Shown here piece by piece: positions 36,401 through 50,000 of a stretch of 64,000 bases of DNA (positions are counted from its first letter, which is position 1; the number at the start of each line of letters is the position of its first letter). Source of the stretch: Tetranychus cinnabarinus (Eukaryota; Arthropoda; Arachnida; Trombidiformes; Tetranychidae). Both the position numbers and the translations under genes were made by a program. The stretch covers positions 2,356,001-2,420,000 of the forward strand of contig WHVY01000005.1 of the NCBI GenBank assembly GCA_022266195.1. The letters are read 5' to 3'. The notes under the pieces are model-generated. The model searched no databases. It was not told the origin of the DNA and worked only from the letters and a program-made list of their open reading frames with translations.

Positions 36401-37319
36401 CTTGCTTTACCTATTATTATCTGTTCAACAATGTTGTTATTGTTACAAGTTACATTTCTAGTTTACGTGTGTTGTTCATGTTTATTGTAAATACAAATAA
36501 GCACTACAATTTGATAATTTCAATTGTTTAAGGTGAAAATCTGCTCACGATTTACAATTAAAACTCATCCAAGATCCATGAACCATTATTTAACTCCACA
36601 GGTAAACATTGTTACATTATATTTAAGTCTTTGTTGTAAAACTGATGATGTTAAATACATTTAATTGTCATAATTACTAAAATGCCATTTCACCTTAACT
36701 CTTTCTTTTTCATGTAATCAGACTTTGCAACACAATAGAGACCACATTATGCAATGATTTCAAGGACAGTTTCAAGGTTAATATCTGGTTCTGCTATCAT
36801 TCAAAAGGTTAAATATCCTTCATGTGAAAGAAATGAATTTGGTGGCAATTAAAACGCAATCAATCAACAAAAATATGAATGAATTATCATCAGGCAAGAA
36901 ATCAATGTTAATGATCCTTTGGATGAAAGCTGTTCTTTAATTTCTTGTGCTCAACATCATCTTACATGGTTAATAAACATCACTCAGTTTGCGTTTGAAA
37001 ACTTTCTGTAAACCTGATAAATGTTGCCTTTATCCATCTTTCATTATGAATCTACTATTAGTAAATAGTCAACTATTCAAAATAAGCGATCAAGACTTAT
37101 CTTCAAGTTTGCATGAAAGAATTTTTTTGCTTACCTGATTAATCGAAAGCTTTCAGGTTGTTTATGAACCCTTGATGTCCTAAAAGGTTGAAAAGTTCCT
37201 TGTCAAAGTCGAGAAAAACCTCAGGAATTGTGTAGTAAAGTAGAACTCAAAGTGGAATTCAAATTGTGTTGTAATGCTTTTGTAAACGTGAAGTCGATAG
37301 TGAGGAAAATGATCAATCT

Positions 37320-37517
37320 ATGAATTTTGGGTTTCTCGGTTTAAGTATTCCTAAAGCTTGTCAGCCATTTGTATCAACTTGTGGCCAGCTTCATACTGAT
37401 GTATTATTAGATGGAAATCGTAATGAATCCAGGAATCCACGAGAGGAGAAAAAAGAAGCAGAAATATCAAGAATGATCGAGCCTTGGTTACAAGTCCTGA
37501 TGAGTGCAATTGGATAG
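37320..37517 (+). CDS. possible small orphan protein (65 aa)
   Basis: Open frame from ATG (context CTATGAATG) to TAG. The composition is protein-like: MNFGFLGLSIPKACQPFV, then a charged helix region NPREEKKEAEISRMIEPWL. No family, signal peptide or span is recognised. The minus-strand frame over the same bases is less protein-like. It is isolated in the gene-poor region, so confidence is low. Confidence 0.25.
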   Translation: MNFGFLGLSIPKACQPFVSTCGQLHTDVLLDGNRNESRNPREEKKEAEISRMIEPWLQVLMSAIG

Positions 37518-38160
37518 AAGCTGTCAGTTGGGTGAACTTCATGAATATCACCAGCTAGCTTCATAACTTTTCCAGTCTAACAATGTTGTCCCTGAGTTAA
37601 ATTTTCCAGTAATGAACTTACAATTTCCATTAAATGTCATATAACGGGCAACCGAGAGTTTTGATTTAATGTAAACCAGTTTCATTTTCCGCATTTGACT
37701 TTAATAGTTGAATCCAGGAAAGGCAAAAATGATGAGACACATATGACAGTGTGACAAATACATCATTTGTTAGTCAGAGGAAAGTGCAAAAATGTTCTTG
37801 TAGGAAGACGAAGAAGATGTTCATTAAATGAATCAATAGTTATTGACTTAGCCTCTTTACCTAACAAATTTTGAACCAGATTTCTATTAATATTTGTCTA
37901 TGGTTTGCCTTTTAAATGTCATACTAACATGCCTTGTAAGTTAAAAGAAATACAATTTTTGCTTTTCCTCAATTACCCTACCTTGACATCTTGCTTTAAG
38001 CATTTGACAGTGAAATTTAAACTGACTTCATTTCAATTTGATTATTCGCGATCAAAATTAGTTTTTGACTGTTCAAACATTATCATATAAATGCCATAAC
38101 TCAAAATAAAGTTTAGCAATTAAAATAGAAGACGTGAGATTTTGGCTTGAAATGTTATAA

Positions 38161-38166
38161 TTTATT
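38161..38166 (-). terminator. poly(A) signal of the lipid-transfer-protein gene
   Basis: AATAAA on the minus strand about 180 nt past the TAA at 38344-38346. Confidence 0.5.
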
Positions 38167-38343
38167 CGATAGGATAACAATCATTTTTTAGACATGAGTT
38201 CCACTTTTGTTACAATCAACAAAAATATGGAGATTTTTTTAAGGAAAAAGGGGCGCGAGATAAAGATTTGAAGCAAATTAAAAGAGAAAAAATTCGAGAA
38301 ATTTGGTTGAGTTTTTTTTGCTATATATAATTCAAGTCCTAAT

Positions 38344-41300
38344 TTAAATTAATCCAATCATTGAATTTTTAAGAAGTAATTTGTAGAGGAATAGAGGAAC
38401 CTTTTCAGCCTCAACATTTCGGAAGATGACTTCGATGATACCATTTTCAAGATCGTAGTTTCTCCAGTCGTAGGTCATCTCGGAACTAAGATCAACATTA
38501 CGTCTTTTAATTGGTGTAATGGTGGCTCGTCGAGTTCGGGTAACTTTTGTGAGCATCTTGCTGATCATTTCAGTTTCAGGTTTCATTTCAGTGGTAATTT
38601 CATCAAGTTCTCGGTTAAGGTGTTTCTTGGCCTTTCCAATTCTGTCACCAATAGATGATCGAATGTATTCCATTTTAGCTTTAAGTTCACTATCTCTTTC
38701 CTTAATGATGGCATTTCGCTCGTTTGTTGCTCGTTCAAGGAGGTCGACGGCTTGGTACTGTAATCAGAAAGAATGAAAATAAAATAATTAGTAACGAAAT
38801 AAATGTTTGATGTGAGTTAAAATAGTGGTGCCAATCTTAGCCATAGTACTTACGGTAGCTTGAGCCATACTGTTGGTATCCCAGGTCATTCGGACAAGGT
38901 AGTCATTGACATAATCCTTCATTCGTCTGATTGAGAAGTCAACCTTTCGTTCGCCTTCAGTCATGGAAGCTTGGTTAGCAAAAGTGAAGATTTCGAAAAG
39001 GAAAACTGATTTTTCTGATCGAGCTTTAAGGTTTAAACAGGTTCGAAGACCGTATTTCTCTGCAGCATTGTTGGCTTCAAAGAGGGTCAATTCAACACAC
39101 TTTTCTGGCTTGGTGGCATCCATCTTGGCTTGGAGCTTGTATCGTGAACCGTCATTGAATCCAAAATCAATGGTGGCATCTTTAATGGCATCAAAGAAGT
39201 GGAAGGTTCCGTTGTAGAAGTATGATCCGAGTGGGTGTTTGATGTTGTCATGGAAAGTGATTCGAGGTAATCCTTGGTTCAAAGTGATGAGGTCGTGCAT
39301 GTTGAATTTTTGTTCTCTCTTGAATTCTTTACGTTCACCGTTTCGGTTAACCCAATGGCAGTTGCAGTCTCTCAAGGTTTGTAAGTCTTTGGCTTTCAAG
39401 CTTCCACTTGAGCTGAAGACACCTTTGCATCCAAAGTCGATTTTTTCTTCCTTTTCCCAGATTCTCCAGTTGTAGTTCATCTTGTCTGAAGCCTTTTCCA
39501 TGTAGAAAGCACTGTTTAAGTCGTGGTTCTCTTCACCGTTAACATTCAATCCCATTTTAACATCAGCGGATTTAATACCCCAGATATTGTATTTAGGAAC
39601 ATCAGATTTAAGTAAGTTTACAGAGGAAATGAATTTGATGGGCTTAGCGAGAGTTTTGTGCTCGAATGAGATGACATGGTCAGCCTTCAAGTTGTTAGAT
39701 GATCGCTTGATGGATCGGTCTAAGGTGATCTTGAGAGCATCGGCGTTTTCCTTTGGTCGGATAACGAGACTCCATTCGCCTTGGTATCGGTCTTGAGAAG
39801 ATGATTTCTCATCTTTGGTAGCGGTAAGGGTAACAATTCTCTTTGGGAGGGTGATTCTTGATTCATAGACAGCGTTTCTGGCGTTCTTGACCATTCGAGA
39901 CATTTCATAACCGTATTGTCGTCCACTAGTTGCAACAAGAACTGAACCGTATTCCTTTCCTTGTTCTTGGTTCCATTTCAAAGATACATCATATCGTTGT
40001 TTGTCGCTGTTTGGTCCTTCAATGTTCATTTGGATCAAACCTTTTTGTCCGAGAACCAATTTAGAGTTCATCTTGGAGCATTTGGTATCCCAACAGTATT
40101 TACCGAAGATCTCGGGGTTTTCCAACAAAGTCAAAGCTTGGTTAACTTTGAAGAGGTTGGGTGATTCAGTTTTCAAGGAAATAAGGTTGTCAGAAATCAA
40201 AAGATGGTGGAAGAAGATGGGTTTACCCTTGAAGTAAAGTTCATTGAGGATGGCGATTGGGTTTTCCAATTTGTTGTTGACCTTTTCTAAACCAAAGAAT
40301 TGAACGGATGAACCATCATTAATGGCCAAAGTGTATTGGAACCATTGTTTTCCTTGGATCTTCAAGTTGGTTAAACCAGTGACTGAGGTCTTTGATGGAG
40401 CTTGAAGCTTGAAAGAAGCCTCAGAGTCAAGGGACTTGGATCGAAGGTAGAAAGAAGCTTCATTACCGATGAATTCAGCAAGTCTGACTAGAGGAAGGGA
40501 GACACTGAATTCAGAGTCAACCTTGGACATTTCGTAAAGCTTAGCAGAGAAGTCAATCTTGTTAAGTCGGGTATAGTCGATGGCGAGTTTTCGTTGTTTA
40601 CCAGAGGCAGTTCGGCCAGCCATTTCAGCGTTAACCTTGGCACCTTCTCGAGCGATTTCAGCAGAAACTTTCAAGTTCATTGGGTTTGATCCCTTCTTTT
40701 CAACTTCCATATCAACTTTACGTCCATCTCGGTTGTATTTGACTTCGTAAGCGGTTTTTCGGAGAGCTTCGTACTTTTCTGAGGTAAGTTCTAGTTTACC
40801 GTTGACGTTGAAAACTCGACCACGTTGGAATTTGTCACCGTTGAAGTTGGCGGCAATAAGCTTTTGACCATTGTCATTAGCACCGAAAGTGATTTCAAGT
40901 TTGTCGTTGACAAGTTTGTAAGTCATTGAGACGTCTTGGTTGAAGTTCTTGATGACAACTCGGTGGGGACCAGCAATCAAAGTCTTGGCGAAAGTACCTT
41001 CAATTTGACCATCGATTTTCTTGTCACCCTTGACGATGAGCTTGGATTGAGCAATAGCCTTCCATTGAGATGACTCTTGTTCTAAGCCAAGGTTGAATTT
41101 GATGTCAGCACCGTAACCTTCTACGCTGACTTCGACTGATTTCTTGGATTCTCGGGGAATGACAACAATGTTCCATTTAAGTTGATCAACGTGACCAACA
41201 ACAGCCCATTTGTCGGATTCGATTTTACTGTCAACGACTAATGGAACTCCGGATCGGTTTCGGTGTTGGAGGTGAATCTTGGTGAATTGATCGTTGCTGA

Positions 41301-44300
41301 TGAGCAATGATGATTCTTTGCCTTCATACTTGAGGTTAGCCTTGATGTCAACAGTGGGCATCTCGGTTTTACCGAATCGGGATCGTTTCATGGGTAAAGC
41401 AATCTTGGAGTTGATTTTAGCTTCGAGGTCTCCTTTGTTGGCAGTCATGTCGATCTTGGACAATCGTTTTTCTGAGTTGTAGACATGTTGGATTCGGCTT
41501 TCGAATTCGTCTCCAACCTTCAAGACAAGTTTGTGAACGAGTTCATTCTTGTTCTCTGATCGAAGTTCAAATGAGTAGATTGGTTTTTGGTTTTGTTGAT
41601 GGGTAGAAATCAACATCTTGTGCTTGTCAGACCATTTGAGGTGGGTTGAGTGTTTTTCACCGTGTTCATTGCATTGTAATTCAAACTTGAAGTCCTTATC
41701 AGCAAGAGAAGCCTTCAATTCGGCAAGAACATTAACCTTTCTGGTTTGTAAATTGAATTCATAGTGTTGTTTGGTTGTGTCCATTTTAGCTTCAAAGCTA
41801 GGCATGATTTTAGGTCCTGAAAGGGTTGTTGATTTAATGCTCTTAACATCTCGTGCGTTGATGGCAGAAAGTTCGTGAGTCAAATCCTTTGAGTCCTTGG
41901 TGATGAGTTTGAAAGATTTGGCTTTCAAGTCAACCATGCTATCAATTGAACCAGCAGGTACAGAAACTTTGCTCTTGATTTGGTGAGCATTTCGGTCGTA
42001 TTCAGCGTTAAGGAGATTTCTTTCTTGGACTGAAACCTTGAGGTTAGCAGTAGCCTTGGATCGTTCTCGGCTCAAGTCAGCATCAATCTTGGCAATTTGT
42101 CGGTTATCTGGGTGAGAAAGGATCTCGAAGTTAACTTGTTGCTTGCCAGAGGCTCGGTTGAGAGCGGCTGAAACATGGTAACCACGAACTGGTCGTCCTT
42201 TAGGCTCAACCTTGTAGATGGTGTTCATTTTGGGTGATGAGGTGAAAGCGTATGAAGTCTTAACGCTTCGTGATTCTTGGGCAGATGAGAGGACAAGGTT
42301 AAGAGTACCCTCAGACAATGCGGTGGTCTTGTGATCGATGATCATTTTGTGGTTGTTTTCAGGTCGGTTCAAGTCAGAGTGAGTCATTTCAACTTTAAGT
42401 ACTTCCAATCGTGGGGCAAAAGTGACTCGGCCTTCAACCTTGTGGTAGAATTGTCTAGCTCGGTGTTCAGCGATCAAAGTGTTCTTAACTTCAACGGTGT
42501 TTTTGGCACCAGTCTTCATTGATGAAACTTGTCGGAGGGTGATTCGGTTAAGGGTAGATTCTTCATTGAAGTCTCGACCGTATTTAAGGTCAATTTCATT
42601 CTCTAAGTGTTCAGATTGTTTGAAGAACATCTTGTGAGCAAGTTTACCGTTGATTTGTGGCCATTGGCTAGTCTTGATCTCCAAGTTGTTGGTGACAGCC
42701 TTAGCTGCTCCAGTGGTGTCGATCTTGTAGTTACCAGTGAGAGTGATCTCTTCCATTTTACCTACTGTTCGTCTGTATTCAACTCTACCAGAGTAATGAA
42801 GACCAGTGAACACTGGGTAAGATCCTCGGATTGAACCATCAAGCATGAGGTGCATGATTTTTTCAGCCTTTTCGTTGTTCAATTCAAATTCAACCTTGTA
42901 TTGTTCTTGCTTGTTTCGGTTCATCTTGATGAGACCAAGTCGGTTTCGCTTGTTGCCCATGTTGGAGTGAATTTGAGCCATCATTTCATTACCTTCCTTG
43001 ACTGAAAGTGGAGCAGTGAAAGTAAGATCGTAGTCAAGCTTTTCTCGTAAAAGAGGTGAGGTTGCCATCATGTTAATGATGTATTGTCGGTTTGATCGTG
43101 GTTCCATAGCAAGTCGAGCTGAGTGAACTCGTCGGTCAACTTGGGTATCAACGGAAACAATCCATTGGTTTTCAGATGGAAGAGCGGCAGAAACATTGAA
43201 ATCAAAAGATTTGACTGGAGAGTCAACGAGGACCCAGAATTTACCAGCAAAGTTCTTCATGGTCTTGAAGTCACCGGATTTTCCGACAACGATTTCAACC
43301 TTTCGGTTAACTTTGGTGTTGGGGGTATCGAAAGTAATTGCTTTCTCACCTTGACCCATTCTGACAACCAATTCGTAAGTGTTAAGACTCTTGTCGGTTT
43401 TTTTGGCGAAGAATCGTCGAACAACTTGAGCGTTTTTCTTTTCCATAACAGCATTAACTTCTTCTTGACCACCGAAACATAAGGCGAATCCGAAGATTTT
43501 GTCAGTGTATTCAGTTGAACACCATTCACTGTTGTAACCAGGGAATGATCGTTCCTTGATTTCATTACCATTGTTGTCTCGGGTAATCTTGGAGATGTCT
43601 AATCGAAGAAGATCCATCTCATCCTTGGTGTTAAGGACAAAGGTGTGAACCTCTGAGAGACCAGATCGAGTAAGAGAATGGAGACCATCCATAACAACAT
43701 CAGAGTTGACAATCATTTTAGTGAGTTGACTAGCGACAGGCTTGGCGAGAACCAATTCGTAACCGTAAACGAATGCAAAAGCAAAGTTGGGAGAAAGATC
43801 AAGAACACGTTTTGATGAGGTAGCAGCGGCTGCTTGAGATTTGAGTGAAGCTTTGATGCCAGGAATGAATGATCCTTCGTGTTTGTATCGGAGGGTAAGA
43901 CCAGAAGCTAAAGGTTTGTTCAATTGGTAATCAACAAACATCCAGCTAAGAGAAGCTTCAATAGCCTTTCGGGTTTCGGTATTCTCAATGACGATTCGTC
44001 TAAGAGATTCTCGTGTTTCGATTGAGCTTGGGACACCATTCCAGTAGAAGAGGGTGATACCATTGATCTTGATGTAAGCAGAGAATTGGGCTGAGTTAGC
44101 AGCTGATCGTTGGATTTCTTCAATGATCTTAGTCAATTCCCGAACAAGTGGCTCAAAGTCTCGCTTTTCTCTAACTTCTTCAACGATCTTCTCCAAGTCC
44201 TTAATCTTGATTTGGTTAATCTTGTCGAACAATTGGACGGCAAGTTTATCCATACCTTCTTGACGAAGACCTAATTCGAAGTTGAGTTGGTTAGCTTGTT

Positions 44301-46940
44301 GGAGGGCAATAGATGAGTTCAAAACAGCCCAGGTTGGCATTTCTTTTCCATTGTCAACAATTGAATCAATTTCGTAGTTGAAACCAATTTTACCTAAGAT
44401 GGCTCTTTGGGAGAATTCAATGTTTCGTGAAACAGTCATCTTTGGTTCTTTCCATTGACTTTGTCCCAATTGGGCATTTTGTCGGATGACTTGCTTGTCT
44501 ACATTCATGGTTCGCATGGCATTTCGTAAGTAGGAGTCAGCATAGCTGATGAAGTGTTTGTCTTCAGGGTGTGATTCAATGTAGGATTTGATTTGAGAAA
44601 TAGCTTCCTCATCACCACATCGAAGAACAACTTTAAGAGCTCGAGTTCGGACTTCATTTGGTTGACTGGTTGACATAACCATTCGTCGGAGTTTACCGTA
44701 AACTAGATCATTGCAAGCGTCAAGTAACTCAAGAGTTTCAATAGCAGCAACTCGAAGTTCAGGCTTTCCTGATTCAATGTATTTCTCTAAGGCCTTGAGT
44801 AAGATGTTAGCCTCGAATCGAATGTTGGATAAGGCTCGGACATAAATGACCTTTTCGTTTTCTGAAGCTCGGTTGAAACGGGCTAAGATCAATTCAAGAG
44901 CAATTATAGCTTGCCTCTTGTCACCGGTAATTTCGTAGTATTTTTGTACAGCAGCAGTGACTCCAAAAAGAGTTTGAAGAACTGGTCGCTCACTTCGGAG
45001 GAACTCGTGGATGGCTTCCATGGTTTCAGAACAGGGCTCGGGTTTGTAGACAAGTGAGTAGATAGCAGCCTTCAATTTCATCTCTGAAACATTTTCGTTC
45101 TTGGAGAGATCTTTAACCAAGAATTTAAGAGCTGGGCCAGTTCGGATTTGGAGGAGAGCATCGACAAACATAGACTTGACTCGGTCAGAAGAGCATCGTT
45201 GATCAAGTTTGTTGTTAACCATTGATTCCCATGTTTGCTTGATTTCATTGTAGTTCAAGGTTTCCAAGGCATGAGCCAATTCAAGGAAAGCTGAGGGTGA
45301 GTTGGATTTGATTTGACTGTCAACAGCTTTGCAAAGGTGGTTCAAAGTTTCAGTAACTTCATTGATTGACTTCTTTGGTCGCTGAACTCGGGAAGCGTAA
45401 AGTTGGCTTCTTCGGAATGATTCAAGAGACTTGGTTGAAGTTCTTGATTCGGTCTTAACAAGTTCCATGGTAAGGTTGGCCATAACATTGGTTTGGGTTA
45501 AAGCGACATGACCGCAGCTAACTGACTTAAGAATGTACTTGGAGGTCCAAGTTTGTTTACATTGGTATTCAGCCTTTTGGGGTGTCTCCAAAACAGATGA
45601 AATGACAGCAGCAATTTTATCACCATGATGGTATTGACAGGTGGCAATATCCTTAACTTTGTGCATGACAATTCGGTCATTGGACAATTCACCTTGTTGG
45701 TAGGTGGTTGAACAATCACCAAGGATGTCTCGTTCAGTCTTCTTGACATAACCGCTGGTACCAACAACTTGGAAAGAAGAGACGATAGCCTTCTTGACGT
45801 TGATTGCCCATTCATGATCTTCTGGGTGTTGGCAAGTATCAGTGATTTCACCATCAGCCCATGCGAACCTCAAAGGATGAGCTGCCAATTGTTCTTCCCG
45901 TGCGCGAGCATCAGGAACACCATTGATGGCTACATTTCGAAGCTATTGAATTATAAAACAATCAAGAAAATAAAAGAAAAAAAGAGAGAAAATTAGTAAA
46001 AGGAAAAATTGAGATTATCTTTGAACCCGATGAATCATCGTAAATCCCATTGGTTGTCAAGAACAAAGGAAATATTAAACTGTTTACATCCAGGGTTTCA
46101 CTAACAGCAGCACTTTTGCAAATTAATTAAACCATTTTGTTAAAACTATATCCAACTTAAATACAAAAATAGTCCATCAATTAGCACGGAATAAGGCAAA
46201 TGTGTTAATGATGACACTTTGAACACCATCTTTGAATTAATAGTTATAACCCTCGTTTCAAATTGGTTCACATTGATGACAAACTTTGTCTTATCCAGGG
46301 TTAAACACTATCTTTCCAATGGTTTGATTATCAAAGCATGGTGAAAATTAAGATGGAGTTATTGGATCGGATAGGAATAAAAGTGATGTGAACAACCAAT
46401 GGATACATTCAATTACAGTTGATCCTAAAGCCTAACTTAAGTCAATAATTTAACTTACCTCAACAGAGTAATCACAAGTAGACAACCGGGTAAGAAGGGC
46501 TTCTCCCTTAAGATCAATAGCGGCATTCCATGAGTTTACCAAAGTTCGTGTTGAGTATTTGTATACATGAGTTTGACCAGTTGGGTATTCGTTCAATTCG
46601 GAAGCTGTTCAGGTAAGGGAAAAAAGATTAGAATAAAAAATCATTAATTTCACATCAATCTTTTGCAAGTCTTTACTTGAACGAATGCTTACATTTACAT
46701 TGTGAGGCACATTGTCCAGAAACGATTTCCGATTGTGGGACTGAAGAAACACAGAGAATAAGAAAAATGTTAAATTAATGTTGAACAATCCAAGGAAATT
46801 AAACAAGAAGATTCAATCATGGTCCATCACCGTAAAGACTGAGGAAACGATCAAAACTTCTAAGACACAATAAAATTGATTAACTTACCGGCTCGGGTGG
46901 CGGCGAGAGCGCACAAAACGATAATTAGCCTGAGATCCAT
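38344..46940 (-). CDS. large lipid transfer protein (apolipophorin/vitellogenin superfamily), no vWD domain seen
   Basis: Five exons, 46889-46940, 46693-46740, 46459-46604, 38854-45942 (a single 7.1-kb exon) and 38344-38757, join in frame to 2582 aa. Exon 1 is a signal peptide (MDLRLIIVLCALAATRA). Exons 2-3 give the start of the lipoprotein N-terminal (Vitellogenin_N) beta-barrel with TGQTHVYKYSTRTL. Helical repeats to about residue 620 (for example ELRVAAIETLELL) form the superhelix, followed by the beta-rich lipid cavity sheets (DUF1943 type) and over 1500 residues of amphipathic beta-sheet. The last exon encodes a charged, helix-forming C-terminus. I see no cysteine-rich von Willebrand D domain and no poly-Ser tract, both common in arthropod vitellogenins (about 1800 aa); insect apolipophorins are about 3300 aa with a vWD domain. 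It is most like the mite group 14 allergen/apolipophorin-like proteins. The role is secreted transport of lipids in haemolymph or to eggs. Confidence 0.88.
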
Positions 46941-46991
46941 TTTTTTAGATGAAGCTCAAGACTTATGATCTCACGAAGCATTGATTCAACT

Positions 46992-47000
46992 CCTTATATA
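46992..47000 (-). promoter_or_regulatory. TATA box of the lipid-transfer-protein gene
   Basis: TATATAAGG on the minus strand about 52 nt upstream of the ATG at 46940. This is consistent with a strong, focused promoter and a leader of only about 25 nt, as often seen in highly expressed secreted-protein genes. Confidence 0.65.
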
Positions 47001-50000
47001 TGTTGATCAAGATCGAGGGCGGCCTATTAATTTAATATACACTCCCCGAATCAATTAATTTTTGTTAGGAATCTTTCAATTATTATCAATTATTATTATT
47101 ATTTTTCAATCATTTTTACTTTATTAAGATACTTCATAATATTATCTTCAAGAATGTTATGAAGTATCTTATTTATCTTGTAAATCATTCCTAGGCTCTT
47201 ACAGTGATTAATGATTTAGTTTACTATTTCGTTTTTTTTTGATGATAAAACAGAACGAAAATAAAAGTTGTTTGAACTTTGATCAATTGCTGTTCAATTC
47301 AATTTTTGATTGAACTTGACTTAATTTCTTACCTTTTTTTCTGATCACTTTGATCCATCATTTCAAAGATCAACTCATTAGGTGACAGTAAATCAAATGT
47401 GATTAGGTAAATTCATTTCAATTACCCAATAATGCCAACATATTGATTTAGTCAAGATCGGGTAACATTGTAAGCAAAGGTTAATGATAATTCACTAATA
47501 AGGAACTAGAAATTTATCAATTCTTATCGATTACTCTCATGACCAGTACAAGACTGTTTAATGTCTTTATCATTGTTTAAATAGATCCATAGATATTATG
47601 TGAGCTTAACCCAAACCAGAAATTGGTACCTATTTAGGTTCTGACCTGGAGTTACTTAAATTGCCAGATAATCTTTTACCAAAAGACTAATTTTAATGGG
47701 TTTACGTGATTTAACATTAAATTGATTGGTTTTACATTGACTTAGATTGCTGAATATGATGATGTCAGTTGATCTTGACAGTTGTTAATGCATGACAATT
47801 TACAGTGATAATAAGCGTTCCCTTCAAAAAGAGGTAAAAGTGGTTTTTCTTGATCAGCAATTTTAAGACTAAATTGTCCTGAAATTGATTAAAGAGTTAA
47901 GATGACTTTTCTTGATGACAGTTGAAGTGATCAATTGTATTTATAATCTTTCCCCTGATTCCAGCACATTGATCAACTAATCATTTAAAAGTCAATGTTT
48001 CTTTATCCAAGTGGGTTTCAAATGTTAATCGTTCCCATTGCAATTGTCCGCTTCATTTTGTAATATCACTTTTTTTTAACTTGATTATTTAACTTCTCCT
48101 TAGGATAATCTTTAGCTATCAATGAAAGTCAAAATGTAGTCAACAATCTTTGTGTCAACTTTTGTCCGATCCAAGACAATCTACTAATCAAGGTGAATAA
48201 TTTTAAGAGGACAACCTTTGAACCAATTGTTGTTGATTCTTTCATTTTTTTTCTTGATCATCCTCATCATCATTTCTTCCTCCTTTCATGACCATTCAAT
48301 CAAGCTGAGCTTTTCAAAAAGACGTCATTGATCACTTAAACTTCATTTTCAAGAGCCTTCAATCCTAATCAACCGATAGAATCAGCTGAAAACATGGAAA
48401 TTTTATTGCTTCTTGTTGCTTTTTACATCACTATGAGCCCTAATCAACATTCTTATGATTAATACAAACCAATCTGAAAAGTAATCATTATTGTAATCAG
48501 CTGTTAACACGAATAGAACATTTATTTTGAACTTTACTTTCAACTTACACCTCGCCTTACATGTCAATTTATACTTGCTAAATGAATGATTACTTTGATT
48601 TTGTATATTTTTTACCAGCTTAATTGTCCAGAAAAGGACACTAATTGCAAGTTAATTATTCACGTTTAATCCTTGCTTCACCCATGTTTCCCATGGCAAG
48701 TTGTTGCTGCAAAGCTGTTAATCATTTTATTTGTTATCTTGAAGTTTCTTTTCCTCTCAATTTACCAATATCTATATGTCAATCTAACTGTATGATTTAA
48801 TTCACTATCATTTGATTGATAATTGGCATCAGTTGTCATTTTGATCAACTGTGAAAGGGTTTACGGTCAACATTCGCATTTCAACAAAGAACCTTTCAAA
48901 TTTTCCGTAATTCACTGACAATATTTTCCTTTTTTTCTGGTTCGCATTGAATCTTTAGCAGATCAATTTGATTGTTACTTTTCAATTCAAACGTTTTTCC
49001 TATTCACCAATGGTTACAAAAGATGTGTCCTTAACTATTTATAACATTGGTTATATTGGTATAATTGGTAAACATGGATGTTGATGTTATTGTTGTTAAG
49101 GCTCATTTTTTATATTTACCTAACAAAGTACTTCTATTTGAAGATAATCAACTCAAGAAATTTTTTTTTCATCAGATTGGAGCCTTACTGAAGGCAAATA
49201 AATGAAATCAGGACATTTTGGATTTCCTTTGTTGATTTTTGTCATCTAATCTAAGCCATTTTCACCCTAGTTGAAAGATTAATACAACTGAAGATCAAAA
49301 ATGAAATACTAAGAATCCATCAATTTCGCCCCTTCAATTACTCAGGTGAATTGTTCAGCTTTCAACAGTTAGCTATAGGATAACACTTGAGATAGGCTTT
49401 AAAGACCTTGAAGTCGTAACTACTTTGTTAATTGATAATTTTAGCCAGATAGTTGAGTAATAAACGTGAGATTTGCATGTTTCTGGTAAACATGCACCAT
49501 CAAGTGACTTCAATACGATCATCTGAACGACTTTCAACAAAATAAAACAACAACATTAAAAAACCGGTAACAGCAAACAATCAACCAGAGCAATAACATT
49601 TAAATATACCAGATATAGATTAAGGTTTCCAGTGAGAAAAAAATTACAATCAATTGACAATATGACCTTTTGAAATCATTCAACTTTTACATGAATAGGA
49701 AGTCGTAATTAGTATTGATTATCGACTTCATCATTGCTTCAAAATAATAAAGATGACACAGAACTAAAAAATAAAAAAGAGAGGGTGAAATATAAGATTG
49801 CGACTAACATAAGTTAAAATAAAATTTAAATAATAATTGTTTCGCAAAAAAGCTAAATACAATTTAATTCAAGAGATGTATTAATAATTTTCAAAAGTAA
49901 TCAAAGAGTAACTTTTCTGATAATAAAACAGTATTGAACCAGAAAATCTGAACCAGAAAAGTTAAATCGATATGTTACCGATTAATCGATATTGATATGA

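Larger units (their letters stand above)
28324..38343. other. 10-kb gene-poor region
   Basis: No exon set with recognisable protein similarity was found on either strand. Splice-like signals occur on the minus strand: a donor AAG|GTAAGTTTC near 34465, a donor AAGG|GTAAGTC near 31393, and an acceptor TTTTTTTTCAG near 33088. Unassigned 5' non-coding exons of the CDC42 small effector gene, or a long non-coding RNA, are possible. Two small coding candidates are listed separately. Confidence 0.45.

Noticed and set aside
38963..45996. Many plus- and minus-strand frames of 60-120 codons overlapping the lipid-transfer-protein exon
   Set aside because: They are shadows of the 7.1-kb coding exon created by its biased codon use; none has domain features or its own splice or promoter context.
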